Origin: an uncultured Clostridium sp.
GTDB lineage: Bacteria > Bacillota > Clostridia > TANB77 > CAG-508
DNA: 34,313 nt
Assembly: GCA_900554635.1 (NCBI GenBank)
Contig: USHY01000009.1
Span: forward strand, 1-34,313
Direction: 5' to 3'
Shown here piece by piece: positions 16,263 to 25,208 of the stretch (its first letter is position 1; each line of letters begins with the position of its first letter). Below the pieces are notes generated by a model. The model worked only from the letters and a program-made list of their open reading frames with translations. It ran no database searches and had not been told where the DNA came from. The position numbers were made by a program, and so were the translations under genes.

Positions 16263-18192
16263 ATTTTATTTTTCTATAATAATCATAATCTAATATCATT
16301 GATGACATCTTAAATTTTTGATAAACGATTTGGCTCATTTTTTCTACATAGTCAGATTCTACAGTCTCCCCTTCATTTGGAATAAATATATCTTGAACAG
16401 AATTATATCTTCCCTTATCAGTTATAAAGCTTCTATCTGAGAATATTACTATAGGTTCTATATTGTTTGATAAAATATCTTTTCCCATTAATAACCTTGA
16501 ATCATATTCAATCCCAAATAAATTTAATACTGTTGGCAGAACATCTAAGCTTGAACATACTTTTTCAATTTTAATAGGTTCTTCCATACTTGAATTCCAT
16601 ATTAGAAGTGGTGTATGGTGCTTTTCAAATGTATTGTCTCTTTTATATGTTGATAATTCGTTTAATTCAGAAAGTGTTAAACCATAAGGGTAGTGGTCTG
16701 GGCTTATTACAATTACTGTATCTTTAAGCTTTCCTGCAAGTTCAAGCCTTCTTATTAATTCCCCTACTGCTTTGTCTAATTCAATTTGGCATGCAAGGTA
16801 TGATTTTGCTTTGTGTGAATATGGTAGGTTTTTTACTGCCTCCCAGTTTTTTGATGCCATGCTATTTCCATTCGTTGTATAATTTAAGTGCCCACTCACA
16901 GTCATATAATATGCTAGAAATTTTTCATTATTAATATAATCATCTACTGTTGATTCTACCATTTCAAAATCACTACTTGGCCAAACTTTGGTATTCATTC
17001 TATTCTCTAGCCCATTGCCTTTAGCTAAGTAAGAATCATATCCTAAAGTTTGTAAATATTCATCTCTGTGGTAATATGTATATGTATGATTATGGTAACT
17101 ATTGCTTGTATATCCTAAAGGCTCAAATACATTTGGATACACATAAGGTAAATAATGTCCATTTATTCTGTATATACTCCACACTCCTTCTTTTGGTATT
17201 AATGATGTATCTGTCATATATTCCCCATCTGCTGTACTTACTGGAAATAGTGGTGTGTAGAAGTTATCAAATTGGAATCCTTCTTTATATAATTTATATA
17301 GATTTGGTGTTAAGTCTTCTCTTATGGCAACATTACTTAGCCCTTCTGCTACAAATACTACTAAGTTCTTGCCTTCAAACATTCCTGTATATTCATTTTG
17401 TTCTGTTGGAATTTGGTTTTGGAAGTATTTGTGCATTAGTTTTACATTTTCATCTTGTTCATTTTGAATTGCAGTATCAAAATCTATTTCTGTTACATTG
17501 TATTTAATCTCTGGCTTTATTTCTTCTTCTGGAATTGTATTTACTTCTAATGCTATTTTTTCTTCAAACCCAAATATTAAGCGTTTTAAATCAAGTTTCA
17601 TTGCTGTGAACATGCCCATTCTATTTGCTGTAACTTTAGGTGTATGAATATTATAGTATAAATTTTTATTTGAATTACTTCCTTCTGTATTTATTGTGTT
17701 TATACAAAGAATTCCTGAAAAATAAATAACTATAATTGCTATTATTCTTATAAGAATTCCCTTTTTTGAGCCTTTTTCAAAATTTAAAATCTTGCACAAA
17801 TTAAGTGGTATTAATATAATTACTGGTAAAAATATTAGTAAAAGTCCTATCCAATTTTCTGCCATTTTATCTAAAATCGTGGTCATAAATTCTGTTACTT
17901 GCCCACCATTTATTATTGAATAAAAAGAAAGTATGGCTTCATATATTTTATAATATATGAGCTGTGCTGCAATTACAAAGCTTACTCCAATTGTTAGTAT
18001 ATACGCAATTATAACATTTGCCTTTTTTTTAAATAATGATGATATAACATCTAGCCCTATTGCAAATGGAATAGATAATAATATTATCATTGGTATTGAT
18101 GTTGGAAATTTTTCAAATAGAAAAAGTGATATTATTAATTCTTCATATATTATAAATAATATCCAATATATTGATTCTTTTATTTTTTTCAT
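16261..18192 (-). CDS. LTA-synthase-like membrane sulfatase-fold enzyme
   Basis: A 643-residue enzyme with about five N-terminal membrane segments (residues 8-165) and an extracellular alkaline-phosphatase/sulfatase domain from about 275. Family members add glycerol-phosphate units to lipoteichoic acid or related polymers. Expected catalytic features are present: metal ligand in VVFVAEGLSN (Glu283), nucleophile Thr320 in VSTADGEYM, SGHLNY, and the late metal-binding SPDHYPYG. It starts 10 nt after tex in the same direction with GGAG upstream and is probably co-transcribed. Whether it makes LTA, primes it, or modifies another glycan cannot be told from sequence. Confidence 0.85.
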   Translation of the reverse strand: MKKIKESIYWILFIIYEELIISLFLFEKFPTSIPMIILLSIPFAIGLDVISSLFKKKANVIIAYILTIGVSFVIAAQLIYYKIYEAILSFYSIINGGQVTEFMTTILDKMAENWIGLLLIFLPVIILIPLNLCKILNFEKGSKKGILIRIIAIIVIYFSGILCINTINTEGSNSNKNLYYNIHTPKVTANRMGMFTAMKLDLKRLIFGFEEKIALEVNTIPEEEIKPEIKYNVTEIDFDTAIQNEQDENVKLMHKYFQNQIPTEQNEYTGMFEGKNLVVFVAEGLSNVAIREDLTPNLYKLYKEGFQFDNFYTPLFPVSTADGEYMTDTSLIPKEGVWSIYRINGHYLPYVYPNVFEPLGYTSNSYHNHTYTYYHRDEYLQTLGYDSYLAKGNGLENRMNTKVWPSSDFEMVESTVDDYINNEKFLAYYMTVSGHLNYTTNGNSMASKNWEAVKNLPYSHKAKSYLACQIELDKAVGELIRRLELAGKLKDTVIVISPDHYPYGLTLSELNELSTYKRDNTFEKHHTPLLIWNSSMEEPIKIEKVCSSLDVLPTVLNLFGIEYDSRLLMGKDILSNNIEPIVIFSDRSFITDKGRYNSVQDIFIPNEGETVESDYVEKMSQIVYQKFKMSSMILDYDYYRKIK

Positions 18193-18202
18193 GTTTGTCT
18201 CC

Positions 18203-20353
18203 TTATAATTTCATGCTTAATTTAACTTTTTGTCTCTCTTGGTCTATTCCTATTACTTTAACTTTGACTATATCACCTACAGATACAATGTCTGATGGAT
18301 TTTTGACATAGCTTTCGCTCATTTCTGAAATGTGTACTAATCCATCATGCTTTACTCCTATATCTACAAATGCTCCAAAATCTATTACATTTCGCACTGT
18401 TCCTGGAAGAATCATTCCTTCTCTTAGGTCTTCAAACTTTAATACATCAGTTCTTAATATTGGCTTTGGCATTTCTTCTCTTGGGTCTCTGCCTGGTTTT
18501 GATATGTCATCTATTATGTCTTGTAATGTTAGTTCTCCTACACCAAGTTCTTTTGCAACTTTTGGTACATCTATGCTTGCTAGGTTTGTTCTTATTTGGT
18601 CTAGTTTGTCCTTGTTTAACAAATCTTTTTTATCTGCATTAATTTTTGCAAGTAATTTTTCTGCAACTTCATAGCTTTCTGGGTGAACTCCTGTTGTTTC
18701 TAATGGATTTTTTCCTTCAAATATTCTTATAAATCCTGCGCATTGCTTAAATGCTGCTTTACCAAGTTTTGGAACATTTAAAAGTTCTTTTCTTTCTTTA
18801 AGTTTTCCATTTTCATCTCTATATGTTACTATGTTTTTTGCAATTGTTTTATTTATTCCAGATACATAAGAAAGAAGTGATGGTGTTGCTGTATTTATAT
18901 CTACTCCAACTTTATTTACTGCATCTTCTACAACCCCTGTAAGGTTATCTGATAGTTTTTTCTGGTCAACATCATGTTGGTATTGTCCAACTCCTATGGC
19001 TTTTGGGTCTATTTTTACAAGTTCTGCAAGTGGGTCTTGCAGTCTTCTTGCAATTGAAATCGCACCTCTTATTGATACATTAATATCTGGGTATTCCTCA
19101 GTTGCAAGCTTTGATGCTGAATATACAGATGCTCCTGCTTCACTAACTATTGCATAACATACCTTTTCTGGAATCTCTTTAAGCATTTCTGATACAAATT
19201 TTTCTGATTCTCTTGAAGCTGTTCCATTTCCTATTGCTATCATATTTACTTTGTGTTTTGAAATTAGGTTTTTTAGAACTTTTTTTGCACCATCTACATC
19301 GTTTTGTGGCTCTGTTGGATATACTGTTGCAATATCTAATACTTTGCCTGTATCATCTATTACTGCTATTTTACAGCCTGTTCTATATGCTGGGTCAAAG
19401 CCCATAACTGTTATATTTTTTATTGGTGCTCCAAGCAATAATTGTTTTGCATTTTTCCCAAATACCTTTATTGCTTGTTCTTCAGCCTTTTCTGTTAAAT
19501 CTGCTCTTATTTCTCTTTCTATTGATGGTTCTATTAATCTTTTATAACTATCTAATATTGTTTCTTCTAATATATCTGTAAATTGTGTTTGATTTTTTAT
19601 TATGTGTTTTCTTAAATATTGTAATATTTTTTCTTCTGGTTTTTCGATTGTAACTTTTAAAAATTCTTCATTTTCTCCCCTATTTATTGCTAAAATTCTG
19701 TGGCTTGGAATTTTCTTTATTTCTTCATCAAATTTATAGTACATTTCATAATTTGATTTTTCATTTTCTTTTGCATTTTTAGTTGAAATTCTGCCTTGCA
19801 CATAGCATAGTCTTTTTATTTCTTTTCTGTAATCTGCAACATCTGATATGTTTTCTGCTATGATATCTTTTGCACCATTTATTGCTTCTTCTACTGTATT
19901 TACATCTTTTTCAGGATTTATAAACTCCTTTGCAATATCTAAAACACTACGAGTTTCTTTTTGTGCAAAAATAATCTCAGCTAATGGCTCTAATCCTTTT
20001 GCTTTGGCAATTGTAGCCCTTGTTTTTTTCTTTTGTTTATATGGTCTATAAATATCCTCTACTTCTGTAAGTGTTGTTGCTTCCTCTAAGGCTTTTGTTA
20101 TTTCTTCTGTAAGCTTCCCTTGTTCTTCTATAATCCTTGAAACATCTGCTTTTCTGGTTTCTAGGTTTCTTAGGTAAGCTAATCTTTCTCCTAAGTCTCT
20201 TAAAATTTCATCACTTAATCCTCCTGTTGCTTCTTTTCTATAACGAGCAATAAACGGAATTGTATTTCCTTCATCTATTAAATTTATTGTACTTTTTACT
20301 TGTGTTTCTTTAATGTTTAACTCTGTTGCTATTGTTTTTATTATTTTTTCCAT
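18203..20353 (-). CDS. tex: Tex-family S1 RNA-binding protein
   Basis: A protein of 716 residues of the Tex/YhgF family, which binds nucleic acid and influences transcription and RNA turnover. Domain order is normal: N-terminal helical region with TIPFIARYRKEATGGLSDE, YqgF/RNase H-like domain (GFDPAYRTGCKIAVIDD, about 325), helix-hairpin-helix segments (LSYVSGINKTIAKNIV and LLNVPKLGKAAFKQCAGF) and a C-terminal S1 domain (VRNVIDFGAFVDIGVKHDGLVH). The ATG at 20353 is preferred over 20362 because AAAGGAT lies at proper distance and the family starts MEKIIK. It is first gene of a unit with the LTA-synthase-like gene. Confidence 0.95.
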   Translation of the reverse strand: MEKIIKTIATELNIKETQVKSTINLIDEGNTIPFIARYRKEATGGLSDEILRDLGERLAYLRNLETRKADVSRIIEEQGKLTEEITKALEEATTLTEVEDIYRPYKQKKKTRATIAKAKGLEPLAEIIFAQKETRSVLDIAKEFINPEKDVNTVEEAINGAKDIIAENISDVADYRKEIKRLCYVQGRISTKNAKENEKSNYEMYYKFDEEIKKIPSHRILAINRGENEEFLKVTIEKPEEKILQYLRKHIIKNQTQFTDILEETILDSYKRLIEPSIEREIRADLTEKAEEQAIKVFGKNAKQLLLGAPIKNITVMGFDPAYRTGCKIAVIDDTGKVLDIATVYPTEPQNDVDGAKKVLKNLISKHKVNMIAIGNGTASRESEKFVSEMLKEIPEKVCYAIVSEAGASVYSASKLATEEYPDINVSIRGAISIARRLQDPLAELVKIDPKAIGVGQYQHDVDQKKLSDNLTGVVEDAVNKVGVDINTATPSLLSYVSGINKTIAKNIVTYRDENGKLKERKELLNVPKLGKAAFKQCAGFIRIFEGKNPLETTGVHPESYEVAEKLLAKINADKKDLLNKDKLDQIRTNLASIDVPKVAKELGVGELTLQDIIDDISKPGRDPREEMPKPILRTDVLKFEDLREGMILPGTVRNVIDFGAFVDIGVKHDGLVHISEMSESYVKNPSDIVSVGDIVKVKVIGIDQERQKVKLSMKL

Positions 20354-20412
20354 ATTTTTCATCCTTTCTTTTGCACCTAATATCTTATCTCAATTTTAGA
20401 AAAAAAGCAAGA

Positions 20413-20463
20413 AAAAATATCCACATTTTATCCACTTTCTGTGGACAAAATATGGATATTTTT
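20413..20463 (-). terminator. Long-stem terminator of the femX-like/hdeD unit
   Basis: A 23-bp stem (20413-20435 with 20441-20463) and 5-nt loop. On the minus-strand RNA the two imperfect positions are G-U wobbles, on the plus strand they are A-C mismatches, so it is built for minus-strand transcripts. A T run follows. Confidence 0.85.
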
Positions 20464-20475
20464 ATATTTTGTTTA

Positions 20476-21018
20476 TTATCTTAATTTTATCAACATTACT
20501 ATGCTTTCTACTAATTCAACTATTCCTGTTATTAATAGAAATACTCCTGATACAACTGTTACAGATACCACTGAATTAAATGGTTCTATGAAAATATAAA
20601 CTGCTAATGCTAATGTTACAATTGCTGACATTAATATAACTACCCAGCTTCTTCCCTCATAATTTTTAACATTAATAGCAAATTGAATTTTCATTATACT
20701 TTTAATAACTATCCAGCATCCAACAATAATTGAAATTGCTGATATTACATAATTTGAATTCATAAGTACTAACATTGCAACTATTATTTCTATCATTCCT
20801 TCTACTAGTGCATAGCTGTACATTTTTTGTTCTCTTTCCATTACAATATAAAGAATTACACTATATGCTCCATCAATTAGTAAACTTATTCCAAATACTA
20901 ATACTGATGTGCTAAGCATTGTTTCAGGTTTTATTATTAATAATATTGCAACTAGTATCATAATTGCTGAACTTAATATTGCTCTTCTTTCGCTTTTCTT
21001 AATGTACTCAACTATCAT
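20476..21018 (-). CDS. HdeD-like (DUF308) membrane protein
   Basis: A protein of 180 residues with six closely packed hydrophobic segments and the repeated three-helix pattern of the HdeD/DUF308 family. Segments such as LLIDGAYSVILYIV, WIVIKSIMKIQFAI and VFLLITGIVELVESIVML show the family's conserved positions. HdeD is linked to acid resistance in E. coli; the role in Firmicutes is unknown. The start at ATG 21018 follows AGAGGTG; a GTG three codons earlier is open. It overlaps the end of the FemX-like gene, as recoded, by 11 bases, implying coupled translation. Confidence 0.82.
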   Translation of the reverse strand: MIVEYIKKSERRAILSSAIMILVAILLIIKPETMLSTSVLVFGISLLIDGAYSVILYIVMEREQKMYSYALVEGMIEIIVAMLVLMNSNYVISAISIIVGCWIVIKSIMKIQFAINVKNYEGRSWVVILMSAIVTLALAVYIFIEPFNSVVSVTVVSGVFLLITGIVELVESIVMLIKLR

Positions 21019-22064
21019 TTTTCTCACCTCTTTTCTTTAGTTTGCCTTTTAACAGGCTTAATTTACTATAAATTTTTGTGCTGAAATTAAACAGTACATT
21101 TACAAATGGATTGTAAGTTATATACATTTCATTTATAAATTCCATAAATTCAGGGTTGAATCCTTTTTTGAATTTGTAAACACCGGTATTGTGGGTCTTT
21201 CTCGCTTTTGAATCCTGAAACGCCCCTAAAGTCATACCAATCGCATTTTTCTTCAATTGCCCATTTTATCATTTCCCATTGAATTAAATAGTTTGGCATT
21301 AGATTTCTATGTTTATTTGAGCTTCCTCCATAAAGGTACCAAACTTTATTGCCATAATATATTGGCATTGTTGCTGCTATTGGTTCTCCTTCAAATTCTG
21401 CTATATATATTCTTGCGTGTTTTTCTCCCATTTCATCGTATATTTTTTGGAAGTATGATAGTGGGCGTATGAAAAAGTCATCTCGAGAGCCTGTTGTTTT
21501 CATTATATCATAAAATATTTTTAGGTCATCTCTTGTTCCTTGCCTTACAGTAACCCCTTTTCTTCCAGCAAGTCTTATGTTATACCTTGTTTTTGATTCA
21601 AATGATTGAAGTAATTCTTCTTCTGTTTTATCTTTCACATTTAGTCTAAAAACATATTTAGGTTGCAAAACTTGTCCTATATTTTTTATGTTTTTCTTTG
21701 TTTTATATCCAAGTTCTGTTATTATTTTTTTAAACTCCTCATCACTTTGCAAAACATCTGGGTCAAGTCTAAAAATAAATGCTCTATATTTTTTTGCAAT
21801 TTCTTGTGCTTTTATTGTAAGCTCTTTTAAAGTTTCCTTATCATGCACATCACACACAAATCCCCTTGGTGCATACATAATATGCCTATTAATAAAAGGA
21901 ACCTTTCTTAGTAATATACTCATTGTTCCTTTAATATTTCCATTTTTATCCTCTACAGTAATAAATTCATTTTTCCACTCTGTTTTTACCCTTGCCCATT
22001 CTGGTGATTGCATAAAATTTGTCTTTGGGTTATTTTGTAAAAATTCATATACTTTTGAATCCAT
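21008..22064 (-). CDS. FemX/FemAB-like peptidoglycan bridge ligase, expressed through a +1 frame shift
   Basis: A FemAB-family aminoacyltransferase, which adds amino acids from aminoacyl-tRNA to the peptidoglycan stem or bridge. The first frame carries the two GNAT-like halves: SPEWARVKTEWKNE, the APRGFVCDV motif, KTRYNIRLAGRKGVTVR, VWYLYGGSSNKHRNLMPNYL and WYDFRGVSGF. It then breaks after DPQY and runs to a stop 12 codons on. Skipping the C of CGG at 21183-21185 joins it to GVYKFKKGFNPEFMEFI, the usual end of the family, for a total of 351 residues. The ATG at 22064 is preferred (AAAGG 7 nt upstream); a GTG at 22088 is open. It is translationally coupled to the HdeD-like gene. Confidence 0.87.
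21183..21185 (-). other. +1 recoding site TAC-C-GGT in the FemX-like gene
   Basis: CAA TAC CGG TGT in the zero frame. Skipping one C gives CAA TAC GGT GTT TAC AAA, that is Q-Y-G-V-Y-K, the expected family sequence. Confidence 0.82.
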
Positions 22065-22106
22065 AATCTTACCTTTCTCTTTTTGCACATTATATCATAT
22101 AAATTT

Positions 22107-22136
22107 AAAAAAGAGAATATAAATATTCTCTTTTTT
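22107..22136. terminator. Bidirectional terminator after the sortase unit
   Basis: A 14-bp palindromic stem (22107-22120 with 22123-22136) with T-rich ends on both strands, between the sorting-signal protein gene and the FemX-like gene. Confidence 0.75.
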
Positions 22137-22188
22137 TATATTTTTATCGGCAAATAATAAAAATATCTGTTATATAGAAAGGTTATCT

Positions 22189-23574
22189 TTACATACCTGT
22201 TTTAGGTAGTTTTGTTATATTATTTGTTATTTTTTCTTTAACAATAATATTATTTATTTTTTCAATTTCTTTTATATTATTCACCTCCTCTGTTGTTTTT
22301 GAAATATTGGTTTGTTCCTGTTTTATTTCTGTTTCTGTTACTTCTTGTTCAACTTCTAATTCTGTTTTTGTTTTGTCTGTTTCAGGAACTGTTTTGTCTT
22401 TCAAATTATTAATTGTAATTTTTGTTTCTTCATTTAATTTTATATCTATTTGAATTTCTTTTTCATATTTAATATATCCTGGTATTGTTTCTGTTTCTAC
22501 CACAAAGTACTTTCCTGGCAATAGATTTTCTATTGTGATTAAACCATTTTCATCTGTTTTTAGTTCTGTATATATTACTTTTTTGTTTGCATCTAATAAT
22601 TTGAATTTTACACCTTGAATTGGTTCTTTTGTTTCTTGGTTTTGTTTTAGTATTACTACTTTAGTTTGATTTTGAAAATAATATTCTTTTCTTGAACCTT
22701 GCCCATCTTCATAAATGCTTCCTGTTATTGCAACATTTTGTAGTTTTGTATTATCTGGATTTCCTACTATTACTGGTTTTGTTGCAACTTTTCCTATTAC
22801 ATTTATTTCAAAATTTCCATCTTGATTTAAGTTCTTAATTGGAATTAATATTTTGAATTTTTCACCATTTTTGAATGTGTTTTGTTCTTTGTTATTTACA
22901 TCTGTTATTTTAATTTCCTCTACTAAATTGCCTGTTAGGTTTACGCTGTATTCTGGCATAGCAGCTAATGCTGTTACACTAAATTCTTTTGAAACATAAT
23001 TTGAATTTACTTTATCTATTGCCCAAATTTTATCATTTGAATTAATAGTAAGTCTGCTACTTTGCTTTGTTTCTGTTCCTGTTCTTGCTATTTTTACTAT
23101 GTTTTTCATTGCATTTAATGTTCTATCACTTGCTTCTGTTCCATGGCTATAGTATGATTCTGGATCTCTTTGGTATATTGCACAATAAATAGCATGTCTT
23201 GTTGCTAAATATGCTTCTTCTTTTGTTTTACATCCTAATTCTTCTGGAGTTTTATATGGATATCCATTTACAACTGTTCTCCACAGCTCCATATCTGTGA
23301 TTTCACTGTCTAAATTTACATCATATGAAAATTTTTCGGTTGCTCCATCTTTTTGTAGATTTAAGCAATAAACTGGGTGTTCTTGTCCATTTTCCTTATA
23401 TGAAAGTGGGATACACACTAGGTCTAATCCATTTCTTTTAAGCAAATCTCCATATCTTTCGCTTCCATATATGGTAACCTTTTTTTCTGCTGCATTACTT
23501 ATGATTGGCATAAATGATGCTGTAATTGTTACTATTAATACTAATACTGTACTTATTTTTTTTATTTTGTTCAT
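22189..23574 (-). CDS. Cell-surface protein with thioester-like and Cna-B domains, sorting signal cut short
   Basis: A 461-residue secreted protein. It has a signal peptide (residues 1-28, cleavage near SNAA), then a domain resembling the TQXA thioester domain (VYCLNLQKDG, then YLATRHAIYCAIY), and a Cna-B/SpaA-like beta domain (PIQGVKFKLLDANKKVIYTE through LLPGKYFVVETETIPGYIKY, residues about 320-375). A Glu/Thr/Lys-rich stalk leads to LPKTGM at the very end. The membrane helix and basic tail that normally follow LPXTG are missing: the gene stops one codon after LPKTG. It sits 15 nt downstream of a sortase gene, so it is the likely substrate, possibly now released instead of anchored. Confidence 0.82.
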   Translation of the reverse strand: MNKIKKISTVLVLIVTITASFMPIISNAAEKKVTIYGSERYGDLLKRNGLDLVCIPLSYKENGQEHPVYCLNLQKDGATEKFSYDVNLDSEITDMELWRTVVNGYPYKTPEELGCKTKEEAYLATRHAIYCAIYQRDPESYYSHGTEASDRTLNAMKNIVKIARTGTETKQSSRLTINSNDKIWAIDKVNSNYVSKEFSVTALAAMPEYSVNLTGNLVEEIKITDVNNKEQNTFKNGEKFKILIPIKNLNQDGNFEINVIGKVATKPVIVGNPDNTKLQNVAITGSIYEDGQGSRKEYYFQNQTKVVILKQNQETKEPIQGVKFKLLDANKKVIYTELKTDENGLITIENLLPGKYFVVETETIPGYIKYEKEIQIDIKLNEETKITINNLKDKTVPETDKTKTELEVEQEVTETEIKQEQTNISKTTEEVNNIKEIEKINNIIVKEKITNNITKLPKTGM

Positions 23575-23589
23575 ATATATTTCCTTTCC

Positions 23590-24171
23590 TTAAATTTTTT
23601 CCATTGCTTGTACGCAAAGTCTTTTATTGGGTTTGTTCCTTACACAAGTAATTAATGTAATTCTATTATCATTTGTTTTCTCTAAATATGACCAATCAGT
23701 TTCTTCTATTACTGTTGATAGATTAATTTCATATGTTTTATCTCCATAAGGTGTTTTGTAAATAATTTCATCACCTGCTTTTAAGTCTTTAACTTTTTCA
23801 AAATAATTTATTGGAAAGCCTCGGTTATGGGCTGCTAAGCCTATGTTACCATTCCAAAACACGGTGTTCTCAAAATGTCCTACATAGTTATACATTATTT
23901 CTTGGCTTGTTCCCTGTGCAATTGGCGCGTTTAGATTAATTGCAGGTATTTCAAGTTTCCAATTTTTACTTTCAAGCTCATTTTCACTTGCAAGACATTT
24001 TTCAATTTTCTCATCTAGTTTTTCTTCTTTAATTTCTTCTGTTTCTACATAGTTTTCCTCTACTGCGTTGTTTTCAACTGTAAAATTTCCATATGCTAAA
24101 TTTACTGTTTCCAGAATACAAATAGCTATAAAAATCATACAGAGAATTATTTTTCGTCTTCTTCCCTTAAT
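23590..24171 (-). CDS. Sortase, possibly with an AUU start
   Basis: A sortase transpeptidase that cleaves LPXTG-type signals and attaches proteins to the wall. Seen: catalytic His in IGLAAHNRG, catalytic Cys in TLITCVRN and the Arg in NKRLCVQA. An N-terminal membrane anchor (IILCMIFIAICILETVNLAYG) precedes an acidic linker. The first ATG (24138) lies inside that anchor and has no ribosome site. Eleven codons upstream an ATT (24169-24171) sits 5 nt after a strong GAGGTGAGG and adds the expected basic leader KGRRRK, so I place the start there (193 residues). It is first of two genes, driven from the promoter at 24286-24314. Class is not certain. Confidence 0.85.
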   Translation of the reverse strand: MKGRRRKIILCMIFIAICILETVNLAYGNFTVENNAVEENYVETEEIKEEKLDEKIEKCLASENELESKNWKLEIPAINLNAPIAQGTSQEIMYNYVGHFENTVFWNGNIGLAAHNRGFPINYFEKVKDLKAGDEIIYKTPYGDKTYEINLSTVIEETDWSYLEKTNDNRITLITCVRNKPNKRLCVQAMEKI

Positions 24172-24285
24172 TTAAGCCTCACCTCATTTCGTTTTTATTT
24201 TTTTGTTTTTGGATTTAATAGAATAAAAGAACTTTATTCCTTTGAAATTATTTTGAAATTGCTTTCGCAATTAAAGACATTTATT

Positions 24286-24314
24286 ATTGTAGCACACATC
24301 TTTATATTTGTAAA
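24286..24314 (-). promoter_or_regulatory. Promoter of the sortase unit
   Basis: Minus-strand TTTACA (24309-24314), 17-bp spacer with TG one base before the -10, and TACAAT (24286-24291). The leader of about 110 nt contains a 6-bp hairpin with a GAAA loop (AATTGC/GCAATT). Confidence 0.7.
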
Positions 24315-24371
24315 GAAAAATCGTTCGCCAATTTTCTTGATTTTCCGACATTTTTCGACATCCAATAAAAA

Positions 24372-24410
24372 AAACAAACAGTCTCTAATATAAACTAAGA
24401 CTGTTTGTTT
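24372..24410 (-). terminator. Terminator of the 24409-25056 gene
   Basis: A 13-bp perfect stem (24372-24384 with 24398-24410), 13-nt loop and a long minus-strand T run. The stem touches the stop codon. Confidence 0.85.
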
Positions 24411-25056
24411 AACTATCTCTACCTCTATCATCAGTGTTCTTCATAGGTTCCCCATTTGCCATTTGTAAAGCATATTCCTTAGAAACCTCATTAGTTTTTT
24501 CAGTGTATTCACTATTTCTTAATTCTTCTCTAAAATTTCTTATTGAGTCAGAAATTCCAGCATTTAGAGCTTGTGGATACTTATGATTTCTACTTTGTAA
24601 AAATTCTTGTATTGAATAATAAGCTCTATCTAATACTCCCATACTAAACTGTACTTTGCCTTTGGCTCCTTTAAATGTTGCCATGCTTTGTTTAGCATCT
24701 TTATATAATTCTAGTTGCTTTGCTGGTTCTATAGTACTTGCTTTTAACTGTTTCAAATCGTAAAAAATATCTGGAATACTATCCGGAAAATCAATTTTTC
24801 CCTTTGTATTATGGACCTTTCTGCACACCTCTAAATATTCCCTCAACTGTCCATCATTCTCAGCTAGAGCTCTTACTATTTTCATATCAAAAGGATAATT
24901 TGTAATACCACTTAAATTATACTTCTGAAACAAGTCTTGAACCTCATTTTCCTGTGGTTCAAGTCCTAACTGTGTTATATTCATTACTCCATTTATCACA
25001 GAAACAACATCTACACCATCTGTATTAATAATAACCTGTTCAACCTTTTTTCCCAT
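24409..25056 (-). CDS. Hypothetical protein
   Basis: An unrecognised soluble protein of 215 residues with no signal peptide or membrane segment. The N-terminal 35 residues (VIINTDGVDVVSVINGVMNI) look like beta strands; the rest is mainly helical and mixed in charge (LREYLEVCRKVHNTKG, ASTIEPAKQLELYKDAKQS). The C-terminus is polar. It is a single-gene unit with its own promoter (25103-25131) and terminator, divergent from fhs. The start at ATG 25056 has GGGGGAG close upstream. It has no CGG in frame. Confidence 0.7.
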   Translation of the reverse strand: MGKKVEQVIINTDGVDVVSVINGVMNITQLGLEPQENEVQDLFQKYNLSGITNYPFDMKIVRALAENDGQLREYLEVCRKVHNTKGKIDFPDSIPDIFYDLKQLKASTIEPAKQLELYKDAKQSMATFKGAKGKVQFSMGVLDRAYYSIQEFLQSRNHKYPQALNAGISDSIRNFREELRNSEYTEKTNEVSKEYALQMANGEPMKNTDDRGRDS

Positions 25057-25102
25057 TTCTCCCCCATCTCACTCTTTTGTAAACGCATGCCTTCTATTTA
25101 TT

Positions 25103-25131
25103 AGTGTAGCATATAAGTCATTTTTTTTCAA
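25103..25131 (-). promoter_or_regulatory. Promoter of the 24409-25056 gene
   Basis: Minus-strand TTGAAA (25126-25131), 17-bp spacer with TG before the -10, and TACACT (25103-25108). The -10 neighbourhood (GCTACACTAATAAAT) is nearly the same as at the sortase promoter (GCTACAATAATAAAT). Confidence 0.6.
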
Positions 25132-25161
25132 TAATTTTTCAAAAAAATTCTATAAAAAATG

Positions 25162-25190
25162 TTGACTTTTTATTAGTTTCTTTATATATT
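25162..25190 (+). promoter_or_regulatory. Promoter of fhs
   Basis: TTGACT (25162-25167), 17-bp spacer and TATATT (25185-25190). Transcription would begin near 25197, leaving a very short leader that starts within the GGGAGG ribosome site; an earlier start is possible. Confidence 0.5.
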
Positions 25191-25208
25191 ATTAGGGAGG
25201 TGATTTTT

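Noticed and set aside
24234..24431. A 65-residue open frame on the minus strand
   Set aside because: It covers the terminator, promoter and leader between two real units and has no ribosome site.
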